Positions 1 through 7,415 of a stretch of 15,161 nucleotides of DNA are shown here, one piece after another (position 1 is the first letter of the stretch; each line of letters begins with the position of its first letter). The position numbers and the translations under genes were made by a program. This stretch comes from Chloroflexota bacterium. Its GTDB lineage: Bacteria > Chloroflexota > Dehalococcoidia > GIF9 > AB-539-J10. The stretch lies in assembly GCA_015222255.1 (NCBI GenBank), contig JADFUX010000015.1, forward strand, positions 1 through 15,161, in the 5' to 3' direction. Under the pieces are notes generated by a model that saw nothing but the letters and a program-made list of their open reading frames with translations, made no database searches and was not told the origin of the DNA.

Positions 1-266
1 GCTTCCCTGATGAAAGACAGGCTACCAGTACTCATCCACCTTATCCATCTGGAGCTACTCAAGCATACGATTGTAACTCCGCTATGATTGATTACCCGCT
101 TTTGCTTGTCCCCTGGAAGGTTAGGGCATATGATCTTAATGTCGTACTCTGAAGACAAGTTCGCCAGAGCGAAAAGAGCATGTACCAGTCCACCTTCAGT
201 AAAACCAAGACCACCCTCTTCCATTATTGGCCCGCCCGTTATATTGATCAGGATTATCTTCTTCAC
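1..266 (-). CDS. Glycosyltransferase, GT4/GT5-like, N-terminal part (runs off the left edge)
   Basis: The minus strand is open from a GTG at 266 to the window edge, giving 88 codons. The protein begins MKKIILINITGG and continues with a glycine-rich GGLGFTEGGLVHALFALA stretch (about residues 18-35) and then a strand like DIKIICPNLPGD. This is the layout of the N-terminal Rossmann-like domain of GT-B glycosyltransferases, where the glycine loop contacts the acceptor or sugar nucleotide. An in-frame TAG lies three codons upstream of the GTG, which fixes the start; AGGAG precedes it at a short spacing of 3 nt. It is divergent from the DedA gene. The C-terminal donor-binding domain is outside the window, so the substrate cannot be told. 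The family call is by pattern recognition only. Confidence 0.72.
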   Translation of the reverse strand, partial: MKKIILINITGGPIMEEGGLGFTEGGLVHALFALANLSSEYDIKIICPNLPGDKQKRVINHSGVTIVCLSSSRWIRWMSTGSLSFIRE

Positions 267-287
267 TCGCTCCTACCAATTACTGCT

Positions 288-317
288 ATCATAGCCTAGT
301 CATGACTCAGGATTCAA
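288..317 (-). promoter_or_regulatory. Predicted sigma70-type promoter for the glycosyltransferase
   Basis: On the minus strand TTGAAT (317-312, 4 of 6 to consensus) is followed after 18 bp by TATGAT (293-288, 5 of 6). Transcription would begin near 281, about 15 nt before the GTG at 266. It overlaps the divergent dedA promoter. This is a prediction from hexamer matches only. Confidence 0.45.
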
Positions 318-325
318 GGTATAAT
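297..325 (+). promoter_or_regulatory. Predicted sigma70-type promoter for the DedA gene
   Basis: TAGTCA (297-302, 4 of 6) and a perfect TATAAT (320-325) are separated by 17 bp. The start site would fall near 332, only about 5 nt before the ATG at 337. The message would then be nearly leaderless, and the upstream TTG at 325 would not be transcribed. Confidence 0.5.
298..307. promoter_or_regulatory. Palindrome AGTCATGACT, candidate operator
   Basis: This perfect 10-bp palindrome lies in the spacer of the minus-strand promoter and overlaps the -35 of the plus-strand promoter. A repressor bound here could affect both genes. The symmetry does not extend beyond 10 bp and no regulator gene is nearby, so the role is inferred. 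Confidence 0.3.
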
Positions 326-336
326 TGAAGCTACGC

Positions 337-972
337 ATGTGGGAGAATGTACAGCAATTTCTTACTATGGCTACCGCGGGCAGTTTGTTATGGCTTGCCA
401 TCATCTTTTTTCTGGCGCTGCTTGGCGAAATGGGGCTGCCAGGAACATGCCCCATTCTGGAGAGTCTACTGATTTTCACTGGCTTTCAAATTGCTCTGGG
501 CGCCTATATCGTTGCTGCCATACCATTCTTGGTCATAGCATGTGTGGGGCGTTTATGTGGCTCTACATCTACCTACTGGCTTTCATCCTCTCTAGGAAAC
601 AGCGCTATAGACAAATTCGGCGGGCGTATTCGGATTACCAGGGAACGTCTTGACTGGGTGGCACGAAAGCTACGGTCGTTCACCTTGCCTACCATAATCA
701 CAGTGCGGTTTGTGCCAGGATTCACTGTGATTAGCACTGTTGCCTGTGGCGTCACAAGGATTCCCTATAAGAAGCTTATTGCTGCTGTGGCTATACAAGT
801 GCTGGCCTGGGAAGCAATTTTCCTTGGCTTAGGGGCTTTGGGCGGCAAGGTGTCAGGTTCCTTTAGCCCTCAGATTCAGCCGATTCTGCTTGCTATTTGG
901 ATAGCAGTAATCATTACCGTGGCACTCACTTTGGGATATTTTGGTTTCCGTCGAGCCAGAAACACGCAATAG
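337..972 (+). CDS. DedA / SNARE-associated (VTT) family membrane protein
   Basis: The 211-residue integral membrane protein fits PF09335. An N-terminal hydrophobic segment leads into GEMGLPGTCPILESLL (about 30-45), matching the acidic and proline-bearing re-entrant motif of the family. Then come an ACVGRLCGSTSTYWL segment and RFVPG (124-128) followed by a glycine-rich helix, equivalent to the conserved R-F-x-P-G signature. Further hydrophobic helices lie between about 145 and 205, ending in a basic tail. DedA proteins are linked to lipid carrier or phospholipid flipping and membrane energetics; the substrate here is unknown. ATG 337 is preferred over TTG 325 because the TATAAT covers 325. Its stop codon abuts the stop codon of the opposing plsY gene with no gap. 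Confidence 0.8.
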   Translation: MWENVQQFLTMATAGSLLWLAIIFFLALLGEMGLPGTCPILESLLIFTGFQIALGAYIVAAIPFLVIACVGRLCGSTSTYWLSSSLGNSAIDKFGGRIRITRERLDWVARKLRSFTLPTIITVRFVPGFTVISTVACGVTRIPYKKLIAAVAIQVLAWEAIFLGLGALGGKVSGSFSPQIQPILLAIWIAVIITVALTLGYFGFRRARNTQ

Positions 973-1671
973 CTATTTGCTCGTTCCGTCTATAGCAGCC
1001 TGGTCGAAAAGAAAACGGTTGGCCAGTATTCTCAAAAGGTTATCGCCTTTCTTAACATCACTCTTCAGGTCGCAAGTTAGCCGCCGCACCACAATAATAA
1101 TGAATAAGACAAGAAGTCCCATAGTTATGCTCGCAGGCTGTCCAGAGCACCAAGAAGCTATGGGAGCCACAGCAAAGCCCAGAAACATGCCTACCGGCAG
1201 AGCCAAAGCCAAGGGGTGAGTGGGCTCATGGAACCTCTCTTCCCGAGAGGCAAGGCTATAGTACCTTAAGGCGGCACCTATGGCGAAGGGTATGAGAGCA
1301 AGTAGAGTGAGGTATGCGTGGTATATCAGAGCTAAGGTAATTATTACACCTGCACCAGTGGTATTTCCTTTCTCCCCAGGCCAATTGGGAGAAGGAGGCC
1401 ACATTTGCCCTACCACGGCAGCTACCCCAGAAAAAGTAACAACGGCTATGGGAAGATCAAAACCAAAACCAACAAGCATAGGAATACTTCCTTTGGTAAT
1501 ATCAACGAAACTCGCCAGTGAAGCTTGCACTTTGCTCACCTTGTGCCACAAAGCAATGTGCATGTCTGTTTCGCCAGACAAATCTACACCGCTTCTTCGG
1601 GCCAGGGCAGCCGCAAAGGGAAGGGAGCCAAAAAGGTAAGCGCCTACCATCAAAGCAATGTTAGCTAACAT
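973..1671 (-). CDS. Divergent PlsY-like glycerol-3-phosphate acyltransferase
   Basis: The 232-residue multi-pass membrane protein resembles PlsY, which transfers an acyl group from acyl phosphate to glycerol-3-phosphate. The N-terminal GSLPF motif (15-19), the VDITKG end of the first conserved block (56-61) and a glycine block GEKGNTTGAGV (99-109) align well. The signature S-G-N-x-G-A-T-N is replaced by SGETDMH (32-38), the usual G-H-x-x-P reads VGQMWP (87-92), and the usual GGKG is GEKG. It is therefore a divergent subfamily member or has altered activity. The ATG at 1671 lies 3 nt after the stop of the DnaC-like gene, with no clear ribosome binding site, suggesting coupling. It ends the operon and converges on dedA. 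Confidence 0.7.
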   Translation of the reverse strand: MLANIALMVGAYLFGSLPFAAALARRSGVDLSGETDMHIALWHKVSKVQASLASFVDITKGSIPMLVGFGFDLPIAVVTFSGVAAVVGQMWPPSPNWPGEKGNTTGAGVIITLALIYHAYLTLLALIPFAIGAALRYYSLASREERFHEPTHPLALALPVGMFLGFAVAPIASWCSGQPASITMGLLVLFIIIVVRRLTCDLKSDVKKGDNLLRILANRFLFDQAAIDGTSK

Positions 1672-1674
1672 CAA

Positions 1675-2991
1675 TCAGTAGCGTTTGGCCCGCCGAGTGG
1701 ATTTCACATCGCCACGATAGTCAGGAGCAATGATATTGAAGACCAAGCTTAGTCTCGGATCTACCATCCGCGAGCTGATGCGAGTCTCGATTTCGTCCAA
1801 GGATAAACTCGTGGTAATTACCGTGGGTAGTCGGGCGTTATAACGGTAATTAATCAGCTGGTAGAGCTTCTCCTGTGCCCAAGGAGTAGCTGATTGCTCA
1901 CCGAAATCATCCAGTATCAGAACCGGGCTCTTTTTGGTCTTTTCAAGAAACTCGTCGTAAGAAATCTTGCTATCAGGACTGAAGCTGGAACGCAAATGGT
2001 CAAGCAAGTCGGGGACAACTACAAAGAAAACCGGCTTGCCTTGTTCCGACAGATGGTTGGCAATAGCCGCCGCTAAGTGAGTCTTGCCGCAACCATTAAC
2101 CCCCTGGAACACCAGCCAGCCGTCAGGGGAATTAGCGAAATCAACGGCCAAGTGGCAAGCTTGTTTTAGGTTCTGACGTTGCTCTAGCGAGAGGTTTAGC
2201 CGTTTATGGTCGAAAGTGTCGAAGGTCATACTCCGTAATAGCTCCAATTGTAGGCCATCTAAGCCTTCCAAGGCAGGCGGTAAGCATTGCTCTATTACGT
2301 GTACTTGGCAAAAATCAGACTCACTGAGGCGGCTCCGTAGGCGATCATCCAGCTTTTCTAGTGATACATCCATAGTGATCACAGTGGCTAGCCTAGCATT
2401 GAAACGATGATTGAGAAGCTGCTCCAGTTTCTCTTTGGCCCAGGAGGTAGAGGCCTCCACCTGAAGATCGTCCAGTGCCAGCAAAGGCGTGTTCTTTACC
2501 TGCTCAAAGAGCTCATCATAGGTAATATCGTTGGTGGGGCTAAAAGCAGAGCGGAGATGGTCTAGAAGATCGGCAACTCCTATGTAAAACGCGGGCTTTC
2601 CCAAACTCAAACGGTGATTGACAATAGCACAGGTTAAATGAGTTTTGCCACAGCCGCTGGAACCAAGAAACACCAGCCATCCTTCAGGTTCATCAGCAAA
2701 TGCTTTAGCCGCCTCATAAACACGGGCAAAACGCTCTTGCAAGTTAGCATCTCCCTTTTTCCCCTTTGGAGATAGATTATCAAAGGTAAGCTGGGATAGG
2801 GGGCCAATGTTGCTGTATTTCTCGAGGTACCCCAACTTTTCTGTTCTCAGGCGTCTGGTAACGCACTGACAAGGTACTACCTGGCTGAAATCAGGTTGCC
2901 CTGAAGATAGAAGAGGATGAACAAAACCAGCTCCCTTGCAAATAGGGCAATCTTGTCCCTCATCTTGACTATCTTTTGACCAGGTGCCCAT
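1675..2991 (-). CDS. DnaC/DnaI-like helicase loader with two tandem AAA+ ATPase modules
   Basis: The 438-residue protein starts with a putative zinc knuckle (CPIC at 15-18 and CQC at 41-43) and then carries two IstB/DnaC-type AAA+ modules. Module 1 has LTFDNL (68-73), Walker A GSSGCGKT (110-117), Walker B LLALDD (170-175) and arginine-finger-like RLRSRL (217-222). Module 2 repeats the plan: MTFDTF (255-260), Walker A GVNGCGKT (297-304), Walker B LILDD (358-362) and RISSRM (404-409). Both contain a DLLDHLRS-FSP segment, which points to internal duplication. Loaders of this class place DnaB on DNA and usually have one such module. ATG 2991, with AAGGG upstream, is preferred to TTG 3081, which would overlap the preceding gene by 113 bp. 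The gene still overlaps the dnaD-like gene by 23 bp. Confidence 0.85.
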   Translation of the reverse strand: MGTWSKDSQDEGQDCPICKGAGFVHPLLSSGQPDFSQVVPCQCVTRRLRTEKLGYLEKYSNIGPLSQLTFDNLSPKGKKGDANLQERFARVYEAAKAFADEPEGWLVFLGSSGCGKTHLTCAIVNHRLSLGKPAFYIGVADLLDHLRSAFSPTNDITYDELFEQVKNTPLLALDDLQVEASTSWAKEKLEQLLNHRFNARLATVITMDVSLEKLDDRLRSRLSESDFCQVHVIEQCLPPALEGLDGLQLELLRSMTFDTFDHKRLNLSLEQRQNLKQACHLAVDFANSPDGWLVFQGVNGCGKTHLAAAIANHLSEQGKPVFFVVVPDLLDHLRSSFSPDSKISYDEFLEKTKKSPVLILDDFGEQSATPWAQEKLYQLINYRYNARLPTVITTSLSLDEIETRISSRMVDPRLSLVFNIIAPDYRGDVKSTRRAKRY

Positions 2992-3634
2992 ACTGGCCCT
3001 TGATGTACTTGTTGGGACCACCCTTCTTAGCACTCTGTCTATTCTCTCCACTGTCTTTGCCTTCAATAGCCCAGCGTTCAAGGATACGGGAGATATATCT
3101 CCAATTACGCTTATTTAGGGCAACAGCTTCTTTGAAGGCATCGCTCACCCATTGACTCGGGTAGAGCTTTTCAGCTTCTCGGAGTTCATCCGCAATCATT
3201 GGTGTAAGCATGCCTATATTTTCTTCATAGAGCGAAAAAATGTTGGGGGACCCGGCCCTTCTGCTAGGCGTCGCCTCCCCCATGCGAAGTCTTCCCAACC
3301 TGAGTTTGCCGATGGCTTCCTTGTCAGATTCAGTGTTGGCAAAGTAAGCATCTTGTGGGCTCCCGTCTAAATCCAAAGTTGCGCGTAACACAGCTCCGCG
3401 CTCCACAGCCGAGCTTAGTGCGCGGCGGAGTACCTCCTCACCCATCTCCCCTGCTAGTCCACTGTTGGATAGTAATTCTCCATAAGTAACGAAGCGAGGG
3501 GATCCCTGCTTTTGATAGAGCAAATAAAACACAGATAGGATTACTCTAAGTTCGGCTACATCTTGGATTTGAGGCATAACACGGGCAAAAAAGACATCGG
3601 GCTCTGCTAAACCAGCGAGACGCTTATTTGTCAT
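2969..3634 (-). CDS. DnaD-domain replication initiation protein
   Basis: The 221-residue protein has an N-terminal part compatible with a winged helix (about 15-100), a linker, and a C-terminal DnaB_2/DnaD domain at about 131-193. The domain shows the diagnostic order YEENIGMLTP (136-145), KRNWRYI (175-181) and ILERW (184-188). DnaD-family proteins remodel DNA at the origin and help recruit the helicase loader during initiation or restart. It lies between dnaB, 3 nt upstream, and the DnaC-like gene, which it overlaps, so all three are probably translated from one message and work together. GAGGAA lies 6 nt before the ATG. The C-terminal tail beyond about residue 195 is basic, as expected for DNA contact. 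Confidence 0.88.
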   Translation of the reverse strand: MTNKRLAGLAEPDVFFARVMPQIQDVAELRVILSVFYLLYQKQGSPRFVTYGELLSNSGLAGEMGEEVLRRALSSAVERGAVLRATLDLDGSPQDAYFANTESDKEAIGKLRLGRLRMGEATPSRRAGSPNIFSLYEENIGMLTPMIADELREAEKLYPSQWVSDAFKEAVALNKRNWRYISRILERWAIEGKDSGENRQSAKKGGPNKYIKGQYGHLVKR

Positions 3635-3637
3635 GTT

Positions 3638-5041
3638 CTATTCCTCAGGAGTCAGAACCAACTCAGTCTCCAAATTATCAAATTTGGCGGTTTTGCTCAA
3701 GAATCTCAGCTTAACCTGCCCCAAAGGACCATTGCGGTGCTTGGCTATAATGATGTCTGCAATTGCTCGTGGATAAGGTTCCTTCTCTATATCATGCAAC
3801 CTACTCCACTCCTCAGCGGTGTGATACATATCATCTCTGTAGATAAAAATAACAACATCAGCATCTTGCTCAATACTGCCACTTTCGCGTAAGTCGGCGA
3901 GTTGAGGCATATGTGAGAGTCTCGATTCCACTCCCCGGCTGAGCTGAGATACAGCCAGCATAGGCACATCGAGTTCCCTGGCTAACATCTTTAGGGAACG
4001 AGTTATATTGCTCATCTCTTGCACTCTGGTTTCGTTCTTCCCATCACCCTGTATTAACTGCAGATAATCGATAACTACCAAGTCTAGGCCAATTTCAAAG
4101 TGAAGACGCCTTGCCTTGCTCCTTATGTCCAGAATTCGAAGTTGAGGTGAATCATCGATGTAAATCGGCGCTTCAGACAAAACGCCGCTGGCTTCCATGA
4201 TCCTCACTTCATCTCGCTCACTAAATCGTCCCAGACGAACGAGCCTGGAGTTCACTCCCGACTCGCTAGCCAAAAGGCGCTGAGCCACCGCCTCTCGGGA
4301 CATCTCCAGACTAAATATGGCAACACACGCCTTCTGATTGAGGGCAGCATTTCTAGCGATATTCAAAGCCAAACTCGTCTTGCCAAAACTAGGCCTGGCA
4401 GCGAGAACAGTCAAATCAGGCCTCTCCAGACCTCCCAAGAAATCATCCAAAGCGGCAAACCCTGTGAGAACGTGAGACACCTGCTTCCCCCGTGCTGTAG
4501 TGCGGGGTTGCCCTGCCTCCTCGAAGTACTGACTCAGGACTTCGCGAAGGGAAACGAAATCCCGAGGGCTTCGCCTCATTCGCACTCGGAAGAGGATATC
4601 CTCAGCTTTGTTTAGGCTAGTATCAATATCAGGCCCAGCCTCATAGCCAATAGCAGCAATCTGGCCCGCGGCACCGATTAACCTCCGCATCACCGCGGTC
4701 CTTGACACTATCTGACCATAGTGCTGAACATGAAGAGACGTAGGTACAGTAGATATTAGATGGCTCAAATAGGCCGCACCACCAATTTGCTCCAGCCTAT
4801 CTTGCCGCATCAATTCATGAGCTACGCTGATCTGGTTTATGACTTCATTGCGTTGATACAGGGAGAGACAAGCCCGGTAAATCGGTTGACCCGCTTCCCC
4901 AAAGAAGTCTTGAGGCTCGAGAAAACCGGCAACTTCCAGTATGGCATCGGGATCGATAAGCAAAGAGCCAATCACTGCCTCCTCCGCTTCGATGTCGTGT
5001 GGCGCCAATTTCTCTTGTGCCACGTTCAACCCCTGCTTCAC
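3638..5041 (-). CDS. dnaB: Replicative DNA helicase DnaB
   Basis: The 467-residue protein is a full-length hexameric 5'-3' helicase that unwinds the replication fork. The N-terminal DnaB domain begins [17 protein letters not shown]. The RecA-like C-terminal domain has Walker A ARPSFGKT (215-222, with F where M is usual), FSLEMS with the catalytic glutamate (about 246), Walker [11 protein letters not shown] (320-329), [10 protein letters not shown], and the AKHRNGPLG motif with the basic finger region. No intein is present. The GTG at 5041 overlaps the rplI stop as GTGA, indicating coupling. A second GTG at 5023, with AGGGG 6 nt upstream, would give a start closer to the usual length and may be the true one. 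Confidence 0.96.
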   Translation of the reverse strand: MKQGLNVAQEKLAPHDIEAEEAVIGSLLIDPDAILEVAGFLEPQDFFGEAGQPIYRACLSLYQRNEVINQISVAHELMRQDRLEQIGGAAYLSHLISTVPTSLHVQHYGQIVSRTAVMRRLIGAAGQIAAIGYEAGPDIDTSLNKAEDILFRVRMRRSPRDFVSLREVLSQYFEEAGQPRTTARGKQVSHVLTGFAALDDFLGGLERPDLTVLAARPSFGKTSLALNIARNAALNQKACVAIFSLEMSREAVAQRLLASESGVNSRLVRLGRFSERDEVRIMEASGVLSEAPIYIDDSPQLRILDIRSKARRLHFEIGLDLVVIDYLQLIQGDGKNETRVQEMSNITRSLKMLARELDVPMLAVSQLSRGVESRLSHMPQLADLRESGSIEQDADVVIFIYRDDMYHTAEEWSRLHDIEKEPYPRAIADIIIAKHRNGPLGQVKLRFLSKTAKFDNLETELVLTPEE

Positions 5042-5478
5042 TCAATGACCACTTTTATCTCCGGTGCCAAGTCCTTAGCTAACTTAATAGTTACGTCGTA
5101 GCTCCCTTCGTGGTGCAGTGCTTTGTCTATTCCTACCTTCCTCTTATCGATAGGAGAGCCTATAACTTGGCCTAATTCCCTGGCTATGTCCGCAGCAGTG
5201 ATAGAGCCAAACAAGCGCCCTCCGGCCCCTATTCTAGCTCGAAAGTGAACTTCCCTGCCCTCAATCTGCTGGGCTAGGTTCTTAAGCTTGCTCTGCTCAA
5301 CATCTTCGCGCTGGCTTTCCTTTCGAATCAACGTTTCGGCTTGCTTTGTAACTCCAGCGGTTGCCAGCAAAGCCAAACCACGAGGTAAAAGGAAATTCCT
5401 GCCATACCCTTCAGCCACCTCCTTTATTTCCCCCTTCCTTCCTTTACCCGCAATATCCCGTAGCAGAATGACTTTCAT
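5038..5478 (-). CDS. rplI: 50S ribosomal protein L9
   Basis: The 146-residue protein has the standard L9 opening [38 protein letters not shown] sequence, including the G-x-G-x-x-G-x-x rRNA-binding N domain, a long central helix (about 40-75, charged), and a C-terminal domain with [11 protein letters not shown]. The length matches the family. ATG 5478 is chosen because M-K-V-I-L-L is the conserved start; the open frame running up to 5550 is not homologous. No close Shine-Dalgarno sequence is visible, only a GGAGGGGG run about 16 nt upstream. It is the first gene of the rplI-dnaB-dnaD-dnaC-plsY run. Confidence 0.96.
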   Translation of the reverse strand: MKVILLRDIAGKGRKGEIKEVAEGYGRNFLLPRGLALLATAGVTKQAETLIRKESQREDVEQSKLKNLAQQIEGREVHFRARIGAGGRLFGSITAADIARELGQVIGSPIDKRKVGIDKALHHEGSYDVTIKLAKDLAPEIKVVIE

Positions 5479-5687
5479 GTAATTATGATAGAATCCCCCT
5501 CCACCGATAGACCAGCAGTCGCACCGTCCCCCACAAGGGTTGCCGCGCACCTAACAGAATCATGGCAAACATCCAAAGACAAAGCCCCCCATCGCAGCTA
5601 CCATTAACCTCTGAGCCAATGGCAACCAAGACACCTGCTGATTCCAGTGTCCACATTGTACCATCATTCTTCCGCTTCGGTCTAGGC

Positions 5688-6215
5688 TCATTTCTCGATT
5701 AGAATAGACTGGCCATCAACCACTTCCCTACCCTCAGTTCCGGCCATTGTAGTACCCCACGTCAGCTTCACCTCAAGCTGAGTCACTGCTCTTTCTCCAA
5801 GCACCTTGCTGGCCCCAAATCAATTACAGCACGGCACGACCCAGAGCGGGAAAGAAAATCTTCTCATATTAAGAGGCTCAGTAAAGCCAGTGACGCCACA
5901 TCTCATAACCGATACGGTCGCCCCCCTAAAGCAAATCATAAGCAATTTGGAACAATGATAGGCTTTTCTTCCCAGACTTCGGATAGCCGGGATGAACACA
6001 CAATCACACTTATCTACCAAGAACCTGACGTGCCCAAAGAAGACCTTGACTGGCAGGCAAGTTTCACCAACGGCCCTCGCGCTACCAGAACTCAATATAG
6101 CCTTATTCGTCGGTGGGGATAACACCGTTTCTGCGCCCAACTCCTCAAAAAAGGCCTTACACGCGGGATAATATTGATAGTAGTACAACGCCCGTGGGAT
6201 GCCTACCTTAATCAT
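5688..6215 (-). pseudogene. Truncated DUF2229 (acyl-CoA dehydratase activase-related) protein and decayed extension
   Basis: From ATG 6215 the protein begins MIKVGIPRALYYYQYYPACK and continues through LGAETVLSPPTNK, VGETCLPVKVFFGHV and FIPAIRSLGRKAYHCSKLL, a clear DUF2229 N-terminal portion of about 92 residues. Homologues go on for well over 100 more residues, but here the sequence changes abruptly after SKLL. It reaches a TGA at 5820-5822, then reads 43 further open codons in the same frame to a TGA at 5688-5690. I do not recognise the part after SKLL. The start overlaps the M20 stop by 8 bp, so it was once co-translated with that gene. The remnant may still make a 131-residue peptide. Full-length relatives are associated with 2-hydroxyacyl-CoA dehydratase or benzoyl-CoA reductase type systems. 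Confidence 0.65.
5920..5934. repeat. 15-bp direct repeat, copy 1
   Basis: GCCCCCCTAAAGCAA occurs here and again at 6599-6613 in the same orientation. This copy lies just past the point where DUF2229 similarity ends, so it may mark an old rearrangement. Confidence 0.5.
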
Positions 6216-7383
6216 GACGGATGTAGAATTCTCGTTTGATCTTATCCAGCGTTTCACGCTTGTCCAGGATGTCAACCACTGTCATTGCCATTGCCTTGGC
6301 CGCGTCTAATAGTCCTTTGTGTCCAGCTTCAGAGGCTGCTGCCTGAGCGAACTCCGGCGTGTGTATTATCACTCCAGGCCCGGCAATAGCTACTGTGGGA
6401 TGTATGCTAGGCACTACTTGGCTGACATTTCCCATATCTGAGCTGCCGAAGCCAAAGCGGGGATCAAAAGGTTCTACCTTGCGTCCCAGTGACTGCAGGT
6501 TTTCGCTGAACAAATCGGCCAAGGTCATGTTATTCTTCATAGGGGAGTAGCTTTTCTCCCCCCAATTGTATTCTAGCTTGGCTCCGGTAGCTAGAGATGC
6601 CCCCCTAAAGCAATTCAGCACTTTTTCTTTCAGTTCGTCGAGGTAAGCCCCATCGGACGCCCGTATCAGGAATTTGCCAGCACTATGAGCAGGCACTATA
6701 TTTGGTGCCTGGCCACCATCAGTAATTATCCCATGAATTCGCGCCTCCCCTTTTATGTGCTGGCGCAGCGAATTTATAGAACTAAAGGCTAAGACCAAAG
6801 CTTCGAGTGCATTTATGCCCTTGTCCGGTTGGGCAGCAGCATGTGCTGGCTCACCGATGAATTCCACATCTAAGGAAGTGCAGGCAAGCATCGGTGTGCT
6901 TACCGTATCCCGCGTGTTAGGATGCACCATCATTGCCACATCTATTTCCTTGAAGATGCCTGCTTGCACCATATCTATTTTGCCGCCGAAGACTTCCTCT
7001 CCGGGAGTGCCCAGAACTACAATTGTGCCTCCTAGTTGGTCAACAGCAAGCCTACTCGCGACACCTGCTCCCACTGCTGAAGCAGCTATTATGTTATGTC
7101 CACAGCCATGCCCTATTTGAGGTAAGGCATCATATTCGGCAAGCAAGGCAATCCTTGGGCTCCCTTGACCATAAGTTGCTTGAAAGGCTGTAGCTAAGCT
7201 GGCAACATTTGCTGTCACACGAAATCCATTGCTGCCCAGGAAATCAATAAGCCAAGAGGATGCTCTTTTCTCCTGGAAGCTGAGCTCAGGATGATCGTGA
7301 ATTCTGAGGCTTAATTGGATGAGCTCCTGACGCCGTGTATCTACTTCATTTCTTAGCTTTGTCTTTAGTCCTTCTAGCTCCAA
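6208..7383 (-). CDS. M20 family metallopeptidase / amidohydrolase (AbgB or ACY1L2-like)
   Basis: The 391-residue zinc-dependent hydrolase fits the M20D/amidohydrolase subgroup that cleaves small amide or dipeptide substrates in the cytosol. Catalytic features run in order: LAEYDALP (81-88), GHGCGHN (91-97) with the Cys and His metal ligands, TPGEE (126-130) with the catalytic and ligand glutamates, MVHP, and the C-terminal IIHTPEF with the last histidine ligand. FIGEPAHAAAQPDKGINALEA marks the dimerisation (PF07687) domain. The string SSDMGNVSQVVPSIHP resembles PM20D2/ACY1L2-type peptidases. TTG 7383 is chosen: it follows AAGGG by 9 nt and sits just downstream of a TATAAT promoter that lies inside the longer open frame reaching 7461. 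The substrate is unknown. Confidence 0.85.
   Translation of the reverse strand: MELEGLKTKLRNEVDTRRQELIQLSLRIHDHPELSFQEKRASSWLIDFLGSNGFRVTANVASLATAFQATYGQGSPRIALLAEYDALPQIGHGCGHNIIAASAVGAGVASRLAVDQLGGTIVVLGTPGEEVFGGKIDMVQAGIFKEIDVAMMVHPNTRDTVSTPMLACTSLDVEFIGEPAHAAAQPDKGINALEALVLAFSSINSLRQHIKGEARIHGIITDGGQAPNIVPAHSAGKFLIRASDGAYLDELKEKVLNCFRGASLATGAKLEYNWGEKSYSPMKNNMTLADLFSENLQSLGRKVEPFDPRFGFGSSDMGNVSQVVPSIHPTVAIAGPGVIIHTPEFAQAAASEAGHKGLLDAAKAMAMTVVDILDKRETLDKIKREFYIRHD
6599..6613. repeat. 15-bp direct repeat, copy 2
   Basis: This copy, identical to 5920-5934, falls inside the M20 coding sequence where it encodes part of NCFRGA, a conserved stretch in that family. The M20 copy is therefore probably the ancestral context. 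Confidence 0.5.
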
Positions 7384-7386
7384 TGC

Positions 7387-7415
7387 TTGAAACCCTTGCT
7401 GGCGCCTATTATACT
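7387..7415 (+). promoter_or_regulatory. Predicted promoter of the yceD-rpmF-fabD-nusB-acpP run
   Basis: TTGAAA (7387-7392, 5 of 6) and TATACT (7410-7415, 5 of 6) are separated by 17 bp. The start would be near 7422, about 5 nt before the ATG at 7427. This is the same geometry as at dedA, where the first base of the -10 is also 17 nt from the ATG. Confidence 0.6.

Noticed and set aside
88..294. Plus-strand open frame of 68 codons at the left edge
   Set aside because: It is the shadow of the glycosyltransferase start read on the minus strand, which has a recognisable glycine-rich motif.
2992..3081. Longer start for the DnaC-like protein at TTG 3081
   Set aside because: It overlaps the dnaD-like gene by 113 bp and adds non-homologous sequence; ATG 2991 has a ribosome site.
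5481..5490. TATCATAAT as a promoter -10 for rplI
   Set aside because: It lies too close to the ATG and has no -35 at a proper distance.
5479..5550. N-terminal extension of L9 up to 5550
   Set aside because: The added 24 residues are cysteine and glycine rich and unlike any L9; the conserved M-K-V-I-L-L start is at 5478.
5820..5822. TGA read through as selenocysteine in the DUF2229 frame
   Set aside because: Sequence around the TGA is not recognisable as a conserved selenoprotein site, no SECIS-like hairpin was identified, and the gene is already truncated before it.
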